This document shows positions 1 through 4,906 of a stretch of 6,120 nucleotides of DNA, piece by piece. A program made the position numbers and the translations under genes. The DNA is from Scatosoma sp045658805 (GTDB lineage: Bacteria > Bacillota > Clostridia > Christensenellales > Borkfalkiaceae), in NCBI GenBank assembly GCA_045658805.1, contig JAZOVQ010000059.1:1-6120 (forward strand), in the 5' to 3' direction. The notes below the pieces were generated by a model. It had not been told where the DNA came from and searched no databases. It saw only the letters and a list, made by a program, of their open reading frames with translations. How positions within the stretch are numbered: position 1 is the stretch's first letter; each line of letters begins with the position of its first letter.

Positions 1-297
1 TAAGAGGCCGATATTGATTACCATATCAATCTCATCTGCGCCGCAATCAATTGCGTCCTTAGTTTCAAAAACCTTGACCGCGGTCGAGTTGTATCCGTTG
101 GGGAAACCGATTACCGTACAAATTTTCAAACGGTCGCCAACCTATTCCTTTGCCTGCTTTACGTAGCAAGGGGGAATGCATACGGAAGCCGTTGCATATT
201 TGATACCGTCGTCGCAAATTGCGCGGATATCTTCCCAGGTTGCCGTTTGCCCAAGCAAAGTATGATCGCACGTGGATAAAATTTTTTGAACGTCCAT
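1..297 (-). pseudogene. deoC: Deoxyribose-phosphate aldolase (DeoC), 5' part, interrupted by an in-frame amber codon
   Basis: DeoC is the cytoplasmic class I aldolase that splits 2-deoxyribose-5-phosphate into glyceraldehyde-3-phosphate and acetaldehyde during deoxynucleoside catabolism. Reading leftward from ATG at 297-295 gives 99 codons to the window edge. Family landmarks are CDHTLL (10-15), ASVCIPP (37-43, Cys40 aligning with E. coli Cys47), CTVIGFPNGYN (60-70), ETKDAI (78-83) and ADEIDMVINIG (87-97), where Asp91 matches catalytic Asp102 of E. coli. The Schiff-base lysine would lie beyond the edge. Codon 52 (142-144 on the plus strand) is TAG, and the reading frame and family similarity resume directly after it, so this is one substitution and not a frameshift. 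From memory of related proteins a Tyr (KEYVGD) is usual here, making TAT/TAC to TAG likely. The start is supported by GGAGAG eight bases upstream. A real nonsense mutation, a sequencing error or readthrough are all possible; the family call is very secure. Confidence 0.9.
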
Positions 298-305
298 TTT
301 CTTTT

Positions 306-311
306 CTCTCC
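306..311 (-). promoter_or_regulatory. Ribosome-binding site of deoC
   Basis: On the minus strand this reads GGAGAG, eight bases before the ATG at 297. It fixes the deoC start and shows that the translation-initiation signal is intact although the coding sequence is interrupted. Confidence 0.75.
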
Positions 312-336
312 ATTAAAACAAAGTATAGGTCCTTTT

Positions 337-365
337 ATTATATCCGTTTTTCCCTTTTCTGTCAA
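337..365 (-). promoter_or_regulatory. Perfect-consensus housekeeping-sigma promoter for deoC
   Basis: On the minus strand the -35 box TTGACA (365-360) and the -10 box TATAAT (342-337) are separated by exactly 17 bases, the full consensus for the primary sigma factor. Transcription would begin near 330, giving a leader of about 33 nt before the deoC ATG with the ribosome-binding site inside it. No clear operator palindrome overlaps the boxes, so the sequence suggests strong expression, though a repressor site without obvious symmetry cannot be excluded. Confidence 0.85.
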
Positions 366-490
366 GAGGATTTCCAATTTTTTACCGCCGCAAACGCAAA
401 TTTCCTCGCTTTGCCCTTTTTGGGTAATTTTTTCATCACTTTTTCCCATGCCCTTTACGCGAAAAAATGCAAAAAATCTCTTTCAAATGG
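366..490. other. Intergenic stretch between the divergent promoters
   Basis: This A/T-rich part of the 298-676 gap lies between the deoC promoter and the rightward promoter. Short open frames cross it on both strands, but none has a ribosome-binding site, recognisable protein features or continuity past the promoters. A CCC-TTTTT-GGG pairing near 415-423, followed by T's, is too short to call a terminator. I see nothing else in it. Confidence 0.5.
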
Positions 491-519
491 TTTACTTTTT
501 ATCGAAATTGTGATACTAT
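491..519 (+). promoter_or_regulatory. Probable rightward promoter for the RDD gene
   Basis: TTTACT (491-496) and TACTAT (514-519) are spaced by 17 bases, and the -10 box is preceded by TG at 511-512, giving an extended -10 (TGnTACTAT). Transcription would start near 526, leaving a leader of about 150 nt before the ATG at 677. An overlapping alternative is TTGTGA (508-513) with TATATT (532-537) at 18-base spacing. Neither is a perfect match; the direction and the lack of a better candidate support the call. Confidence 0.55.
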
Positions 520-525
520 AGTAGT

Positions 526-660
526 GCGTGCTATATTTACAATATATATTAGCGCGTCGGGCAGGAAAGAAAAGAGCGCGTCCTCGCCTCTCCGCCTCAC
601 GAAGGACAAGCCCGACATTTCATCAAAACGTTACGGTCAACGGCACTTGCCGTTTTGACG
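526..660 (+). other. Inverted-repeat-rich 5' leader of the RDD gene
   Basis: The predicted untranslated leader can fold into successive stems. The first is 526-533 with 550-557 (8 pairs including two G-U). The second is GTCGGGC (556-562) with GCCCGAC (610-616), perfect over 7 pairs, enclosing GTCCTCG (580-586) with CGAAGGAC (600-607) and one bulged base. The third is TCAAAACG (623-630) with CGTTTTGA (651-658), perfect over 8 pairs, which competes with AACGGC (639-644) and GCCGTT (649-654). The last stem ends just before the ribosome-binding site. I do not recognise a known riboswitch class, and no U-tract marks a terminator. Whether the fold forms or regulates is inference. Confidence 0.4.
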
Positions 661-664
661 AAAA

Positions 665-669
665 AAGGA
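665..669 (+). promoter_or_regulatory. Ribosome-binding site of the RDD gene
   Basis: AAGGA lies seven bases before the ATG at 677, supporting that start. It follows directly after the hairpin arm at 651-658, so folding of the leader could influence access to it. Confidence 0.65.
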
Positions 670-676
670 TTGTTCC

Positions 677-1456
677 ATGGCTTTAGGTATTCAAAAAGCA
701 CCCGTTTGGAAACGCATTTCGGCGTTCTTATTCGACATAATGCTGGTTATCAGTTTAGCGCTTGTATTTTTGATTGGGTTTTCGACCTTTCTCAATTTCG
801 ATAAATATTCGGACACGCTAACGAGCAAGCTTACGTCTTATGAACAGCAATACGAAGTTCCTACCTACACGGACGAGGAATTTGAAAAATTGACGGAAGA
901 ACAAAAAGCGGAATTTAACGCGTTGCAGGATACGGCGCTTACAGCCTTTTTCCAAGACGAGCTGGTTTCCGATACCATTACGGAATTGATTATGGTGGTG
1001 GTAATTGCCGCTAGTATCAGCCTCTTACTTGCGTACGTCGTTGTATTTTTCCTGCTTGCCCTGCCTTTCAAAAACGGGCAAACGCTGGGTAAAAAATCGT
1101 TTGGTTTGGCGGTTATGCGAACGAACGGCGTTAGGGTGACCAACCAAGTGTTGTTTATCCGTACGGTTGTGGGTATGTTCGTTATAGAAACGTTGTTCCC
1201 CTTGCTTCTTCTTTCGTTGACGGTGGTACGGTTTTTGGGTACGATTGGTGTAATTACCCCCATACTTCTCCTCATTTTGGAATTTGGCGTAATGATTTAC
1301 ACCCCCACCAATTCGACGATACACGATTTGCTTAGCGACACCGTTGTGGTGGATATGGCAAGCCAAGAAATATTTGAATCGGAAGAAGAATTGATTGCAT
1401 ACAAAAAACGCGTCGCAGCGCAAAAGGCGGCGGAACAGGAAGGCCAAAAAGCCTAA
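677..1456 (+). CDS. RDD-family integral membrane protein
   Basis: This 259-residue protein belongs to the RDD family of small polytopic membrane proteins, named for conserved Arg and Asp residues. Biochemical roles are poorly defined; some members have been linked to ion or Na+/H+ transport. Visible hallmarks are the N-terminal APVWKRISAFLFD (8-20, with Arg13 and Asp20), the PFKNGQTLGKK loop (130-140) and HDLLSDTVVV (216-225) near the C-terminus. Likely membrane segments are about 15-38, 103-131, 163-182 and 188-208. A hydrophilic, acidic loop (about 41-100, including TDEEFEKLTEEQKAEF at 65-80) separates the first two helices and is larger than in minimal RDD domains. The tail after 230 is charged and Glu/Lys/Ala-rich, probably helical and cytoplasmic. 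The start has AAGGA upstream. The gene is co-directional with the ABC operon 81 bp downstream, with no terminator between them. The family call is secure; the function is unknown. Confidence 0.88.
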   Translation: MALGIQKAPVWKRISAFLFDIMLVISLALVFLIGFSTFLNFDKYSDTLTSKLTSYEQQYEVPTYTDEEFEKLTEEQKAEFNALQDTALTAFFQDELVSDTITELIMVVVIAASISLLLAYVVVFFLLALPFKNGQTLGKKSFGLAVMRTNGVRVTNQVLFIRTVVGMFVIETLFPLLLLSLTVVRFLGTIGVITPILLLILEFGVMIYTPTNSTIHDLLSDTVVVDMASQEIFESEEELIAYKKRVAAQKAAEQEGQKA

Positions 1457-1494
1457 CTATTGCACTTACTAAAGAAACAAATCAAGCAATTGAT

Positions 1495-1503
1495 TGTTAT
1501 AAA
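1495..1503 (+). promoter_or_regulatory. Possible extended -10 promoter for the ABC operon
   Basis: TGTTATAAA fits the extended -10 pattern TGn-TATAAA, but no good -35 box lies 16-18 bases upstream. Transcription would start near 1510, about 28 nt before the ATG at 1538. The operon could instead be read through from the RDD gene, since nothing between 1457 and 1494 looks like a terminator. Confidence 0.3.
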
Positions 1504-1527
1504 TAGAAAAAAATAATTGAAACTTTC

Positions 1528-1533
1528 AGGAGG
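1528..1533 (+). promoter_or_regulatory. Strong ribosome-binding site that sets the ATPase start
   Basis: AGGAGG, four bases before ATG 1538, is an ideal Shine-Dalgarno sequence. It rules out an in-frame TTG at 1517, which lies upstream of this site and would add seven residues with no ribosome-binding site of its own. The first A of the site is also the last base of a short palindrome, TGAAACTTTCA (1518-1528). Confidence 0.85.
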
Positions 1534-1537
1534 TCTT

Positions 1538-2635
1538 ATGAAAGTCGAATTACAAAATTTGACGAAAATTTTCCCGAGCCGTAACAAGAAATCGGGCGAA
1601 GAAGTAGTTGCTGTAAACGATTTCACGTTCACCATCCCCGACGGCAAACTTGTCGGGCTTCTCGGTCCCTCGGGCTGCGGTAAAAGTACCACGCTGTACA
1701 TGATCAGCGGTCTGCAAAAACCCTCGTCGGGTAAAATTCTCTTCGGCGACGAAGACGTTACGCAGCTTTCGCCTGTAAATAGAGGTATCGGGCTCGTGTT
1801 CCAAAACTACGCGCTTTATCCTCACATGACGGTTAAGCAAAACATTTTGTTCCCCTTGCAAAACTTGAAGGGCGAAAACAAAATGACGAAAGAACAAATG
1901 CTTACCCGCGCTATGGAAGCAGCGAAACTCGTTCAAATCGACGAATTAATGGATAGAAAACCCAGCGAATTGTCGGGCGGTCAACAACAACGTGTTGCAA
2001 TTGCGCGTGCGCTTGTTAAAATGCCCCGCGTTTTGCTTTTGGACGAACCCCTTTCTAACCTCGACGCAAGACTTCGTTTGCAAACGCGTGAAGAAATTAG
2101 AAGAATTCAAAAGGAAACGGGTATCACGACGGTATTCGTAACCCACGACCAAGAAGAAGCTATGAGTATCTCCGACCTTATCGTCGTTATGAAACTCGGC
2201 GTAGTGCAACAAGTTGGTAAACCTCAAGACATTTACGACGATCCTACCAATTTGTTCGTTGCGAAATTCCTTGGTACGCCCCCTATCAACGTATTTAAGG
2301 GCAGCGTTCAAAACGAAACGCTTTACATTGGCGATGCGGCAGTTATGAAGGTTGGCGGCGTAGAAGACCAAGACGTTACGGTTGCTATTCGTCCCGAAGG
2401 TTTCGAATTGGACAAAGCAGGTCCCTTGGTATGCGAACTTTCCAATATCGAAGTTATGGGCCGCGACGTAAGCATCGTTTCGACGCACAGCAGCTCGCTT
2501 AACCCCGTTATCCGTTCTATTATCAATTCGGACAACGTATTGAACATGGCGGATACGTTGGTTGCTTACAGCTTGAAACCGCACAAAGTGTTCCTGTTCA
2601 ACGCTGAAACCGAGGAAAGAATTTATTTTAAATAA
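1538..2635 (+). CDS. Sugar ABC transporter ATP-binding protein, UgpC/MsmK/MalK type
   Basis: This is the cytoplasmic ATPase of a CUT1-type carbohydrate importer; two copies would dock on the permease pair encoded downstream. The 365 residues match the usual length of about 360-370. The nucleotide-binding domain shows Walker A GPSGCGKST (43-51), Q-loop FQNYALYPHM (88-97), signature LSGGQQQR (145-152), Walker B VLLLDE (165-170), D-loop SNLD (173-176) and switch His203 in FVTHDQEEA, so all catalytic residues are present. FLGTPPINVF and VAIRPEGFEL in the last third mark the C-terminal regulatory (TOBE/OB-fold) extension typical of the MalK/UgpC group. The start at 1538 is chosen for the AGGAGG just upstream. 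The gene ends 44 bp before the first permease. Many Gram-positive CUT1 systems share one remote ATPase, whereas this locus carries its own. The substrate cannot be read from this subunit, so no symbol is given. Confidence 0.96.
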   Translation: MKVELQNLTKIFPSRNKKSGEEVVAVNDFTFTIPDGKLVGLLGPSGCGKSTTLYMISGLQKPSSGKILFGDEDVTQLSPVNRGIGLVFQNYALYPHMTVKQNILFPLQNLKGENKMTKEQMLTRAMEAAKLVQIDELMDRKPSELSGGQQQRVAIARALVKMPRVLLLDEPLSNLDARLRLQTREEIRRIQKETGITTVFVTHDQEEAMSISDLIVVMKLGVVQQVGKPQDIYDDPTNLFVAKFLGTPPINVFKGSVQNETLYIGDAAVMKVGGVEDQDVTVAIRPEGFELDKAGPLVCELSNIEVMGRDVSIVSTHSSSLNPVIRSIINSDNVLNMADTLVAYSLKPHKVFLFNAETEERIYFK

Positions 2636-2663
2636 TTCCTCAGCTACATCAAAATATATTGAA

Positions 2664-2670
2664 AAGGAAG
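2664..2670 (+). promoter_or_regulatory. Ribosome-binding site of the first permease
   Basis: AAGGAAG stands nine bases before the ATG at 2680 and supports that start, which includes the acidic N-terminal tail of the protein. No promoter or terminator is visible in the 44-bp gap after the ATPase gene. Confidence 0.65.
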
Positions 2671-2679
2671 ATTTGATTT

Positions 2680-3807
2680 ATGACTGAAGAAAAATACACC
2701 GAGGAGGAATTGACGGTAAACGAACCCGTTGAAAGCGTTGAAAACGTTGAAAACGCAACGGATTCCGTTTTGATGTCCGATCTCAATTCCGCTCCGGAAG
2801 CGCCTGCGGTTGCCATAGAGAAAAAAGATAGTTTCTGGGAACGCGCGGCTAAAAATTTTGACAGCTGGAAGGCTTGGATATATCTCCTTCCCGCTCTCCT
2901 CTTGTTGCTTGTGTTTACCGTTTGGCCCATGATCAACACGGTAAGAATTGCCTTCTTGGAAAATTATCGTTCTATCGAAGTTGCAAACGAAAACTTCTAC
3001 GAAATTTATCCCGAAGGTTACTCGATCGGTTTTGGTAACTTTGCAAAGGTATTAGATTTCAAAGGCTTCACGACCTGTTTGGAAAACACCTTGCTTCTTT
3101 GTATCATCACCGTTCCCCTTTCGACGATTTTGGCATTGTTGATTGCCGTTTGCTTAAACGCAATTAAGCCCTTGCAAAGATTTTTGCAAACCGTCTTCTT
3201 TTTGCCCTACGTAACCAACTCGATTGCAATCGGTATGGTCTTCACGGCAATGTTCAACGTAGCAGGTACGCTTACCTCTGAAAACCCCGTTATTCAAACG
3301 GCAGGTATTATGAACAGTATATTAGGCGCGTTTGGTATCGAACCTGTAAACTGGATCAACGGCGGTTCGTCCTACTGGGCAAACATGACGGTACTCATCG
3401 TCTATATCGTATGGAATGCGCTCCCCTTCAAAATTTTGATTTTGCTCGGCGGCTTGCAGAGTGTAAACAAACAATATTATGAAGCGGCGCAAATTGACAG
3501 CACTCCCCGTTGGAGAGTATTTACGAAAATCACCGTTCCCCTTCTTTCCCCGATGCTTGCATACGTTATCATTACGGGCTTTATCGGCGGGTTTAAGGAA
3601 TATTCGAGCATCGTCGGTATCTTCGGCGATAAGATGGGTCCCGTTGGCGACGCATACCGCTTGAATACAATGGTAGGCTTCATTTATAGATACTTGCCTA
3701 ACAGCCGTGAAGGTTGGGTTAGCGCGGCGGCATTGATTCTCTTTGCCATTATCTTCGCAGTAACCATGGTCAACCTTTACGTAAGTAAAAAGAAAACACA
3801 CTATTAA
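2680..3807 (+). CDS. CUT1 sugar ABC transporter permease, MalF/UgpA-like
   Basis: This is one half of the transmembrane channel of the importer. The 375 residues begin with a hydrophilic, strongly acidic tail (about 1-50, Glu/Asp/Val-rich with the repeat-like VESVENVENATDSV at 17-30), so the protein is longer than the roughly 290-320 residues usual for Gram-positive members. Likely helices are about 64-86, 136-160, 170-195, 233-256, 290-308 and 347-368. The ATPase-coupling EAA loop begins at Glu268 (EAAQIDSTPRWRVF, followed by ITVPLL); Ser274 stands where the consensus EAA---G has glycine. LPYVTNSIAIGMVF (about 177-190) is typical of the family. The stop codon touches the ribosome-binding site of the next gene, 14 bp apart, which indicates coupled expression. 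The family assignment is firm; the substrate is not deducible. Confidence 0.95.
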   Translation: MTEEKYTEEELTVNEPVESVENVENATDSVLMSDLNSAPEAPAVAIEKKDSFWERAAKNFDSWKAWIYLLPALLLLLVFTVWPMINTVRIAFLENYRSIEVANENFYEIYPEGYSIGFGNFAKVLDFKGFTTCLENTLLLCIITVPLSTILALLIAVCLNAIKPLQRFLQTVFFLPYVTNSIAIGMVFTAMFNVAGTLTSENPVIQTAGIMNSILGAFGIEPVNWINGGSSYWANMTVLIVYIVWNALPFKILILLGGLQSVNKQYYEAAQIDSTPRWRVFTKITVPLLSPMLAYVIITGFIGGFKEYSSIVGIFGDKMGPVGDAYRLNTMVGFIYRYLPNSREGWVSAAALILFAIIFAVTMVNLYVSKKKTHY

Positions 3808-3813
3808 GGAGGG
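3806..3813 (+). promoter_or_regulatory. Ribosome-binding site of the second permease, overlapping the preceding stop
   Basis: AAGGAGGG contains a full AGGAGG (3807-3812) and begins inside the TAA stop of the first permease (3805-3807). ATG follows at 3822. The overlap suggests translational coupling of the two permease subunits, which must be made in equal amounts. Confidence 0.8.
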
Positions 3814-3821
3814 AACGAAGT

Positions 3822-4814
3822 ATGAACGATTTTGAAAACGAAGTTACTTCCGAAGAAGTTGTAGAAACCGAAGTTGCTGATAACTCGATTGCATATTCGA
3901 CGGAATCCCCCCTTGATGAAAACTCTTCGCTGATTAAAGGCGTAATGGCGGAACAAAACATCGACGACGTATCCAGAAAACAAAAGGTTGGTCAAGTATT
4001 TGTACAAATCGGCTTGTACACCTTCCTTGGTATCATGGCGCTTATCGTTGTGTTCCCCTTCTACTGGATGATGATTTCGTCTATTAAGACCTTGGACGAA
4101 TATTATTGGACGACGCCTTCGTTGTACCCCCACACGTTGGATTGGCACAACTATTTAGAAGCCTTCACGACGGCAAACCTCGGTACGTTGTTCCTCAACA
4201 CCGTGCTCGTCGGCTTGGTTTCCACGGCACTTTCCTTGATTATCACCGTGCTTTCGGCGTTTGCATTTGCTCGTTTGGAATTCAAAGGCAAAAACGTATT
4301 GTTTGCGTTCTTGCTTGCGACGATGATGATCCCCGGTGAACTTTTCACCATCACCAACTACCAAACGGTAAACGATTTCAAATGGTTGAACACCTATACC
4401 GTTTTGATCGTACCTTTCTTGGTAAGCGTATTCTACATCTACTTGTTGAAGCAAAACTTCATGCAAATCCCCAACGAATTGTATTTGGCGGCAAAAGTAG
4501 ACGGAACGACCGACCTTAAATATCTTTGGAAGGTAATGATTCCCCTTTCCTTGCCCACCCTCATTTCTATCACCATTTTGAAAATGATGGGCGCATGGAA
4601 CACCTACGCTTGGCCCAAACTTGTAACGACGGATTCCTCGTTGTACCTTATCACTATCGGTTTGCGTGACGCGTTCACCGTAATCGACGGTAAGACGGAC
4701 TTCCCCGTACAAATGGCGGCAGTAACCATGGTATCCATTCCCTTGTTCATGGTATTCATTTTCCTTAGAAAATATATCATGAAAGGCGTTTCGAGAAGCG
4801 GTATCAAGGGTTAA
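3822..4814 (+). CDS. CUT1 sugar ABC transporter permease, MalG/UgpE-like
   Basis: This is the second channel subunit, partner of the permease encoded 14 bp upstream. The 330 residues start with an acidic, low-complexity tail (about 1-50), absent from standard members of roughly 270-290 residues. The MalG-type core then follows: helix 1 at about 62-85 ending FPFYWMMISSIKT (78-90), helix 2 at 126-148 followed by AFAFARLEFKGK, and further helices near 160-180, 193-213, 244-265 and 296-318. The coupling loop reads ELYLAAKVDGTTDLKYLWKV (219-238). The first residue of the EAA triplet is therefore Leu222, not Glu, while Ala223, Ala224, Asp227 and Gly228 are kept. The C-terminus KYIMKGVSRSGIKG matches the family's usual ending, so the protein is complete. 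The substrate is unknown. Confidence 0.95.
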   Translation: MNDFENEVTSEEVVETEVADNSIAYSTESPLDENSSLIKGVMAEQNIDDVSRKQKVGQVFVQIGLYTFLGIMALIVVFPFYWMMISSIKTLDEYYWTTPSLYPHTLDWHNYLEAFTTANLGTLFLNTVLVGLVSTALSLIITVLSAFAFARLEFKGKNVLFAFLLATMMIPGELFTITNYQTVNDFKWLNTYTVLIVPFLVSVFYIYLLKQNFMQIPNELYLAAKVDGTTDLKYLWKVMIPLSLPTLISITILKMMGAWNTYAWPKLVTTDSSLYLITIGLRDAFTVIDGKTDFPVQMAAVTMVSIPLFMVFIFLRKYIMKGVSRSGIKG

Positions 4815-4831
4815 TCCCACACTTATTTTTA

Positions 4832-4859
4832 ATAATAATGGAGAAAAACCATTTATTAT
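4832..4859 (+). repeat. A/T-rich inverted repeat between permease and binding-protein genes
   Basis: AATAATAATGG-type left arm (4832-4841) and right arm 4849-4859 can pair over ten positions with one bulged T (4854) around a seven-base loop. Only two pairs are G-C and no U-tract follows, so a terminator is unlikely. It could be a weak mRNA-processing or stabilising structure, or have no role. Confidence 0.3.
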
Positions 4860-4890
4860 AGCACGAAAAAAAAGAAAAAAATATAAAAAT

Positions 4891-4898
4891 AGGAAGGA
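4891..4898 (+). promoter_or_regulatory. Ribosome-binding site of the binding-protein gene in a purine-rich run
   Basis: AGGAAGGA lies eight bases before ATG 4907, within an A-rich, nearly all-purine stretch from about 4865 to 4904. Such an unstructured leader with a good Shine-Dalgarno sequence fits the high expression normally needed for binding proteins, which outnumber their transporters. I see no convincing promoter in the 92-bp gap. Confidence 0.7.
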
Positions 4899-4906
4899 AA
4901 AAAACT

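Noticed and set aside
1..297. Genome-wide reassignment of TAG to an amino acid
   Set aside because: No other in-frame TAG occurs in about 1,730 codons of clear genes here, so a single local mutation or error is simpler.
159..449. Open frame of 96 codons on the minus strand overlapping deoC
   Set aside because: It lies in a different frame from the clear DeoC translation and runs through the perfect-consensus deoC promoter.
467..658. Open frame of 63 codons on the plus strand ahead of the RDD gene
   Set aside because: It has no ribosome-binding site, spans the predicted promoter and the inverted repeats, and its product shows no recognisable feature.
1441..1454. AGGC...GCCT pairing at the end of the RDD gene as a terminator
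   Set aside because: The stem is only four pairs, lies within the coding end and has no T-tract after it.
1480..1495. AATCAA-GCAA-TTGATT hairpin between RDD and the ATPase gene as a terminator
   Set aside because: The six-pair stem is almost all A-T and is followed by mixed sequence, not a T-run.
1517..1537. Upstream in-frame TTG start for the ATPase
   Set aside because: The AGGAGG at 1528-1533 lies between this TTG and ATG 1538, so the site serves the ATG; nothing suitable precedes the TTG.
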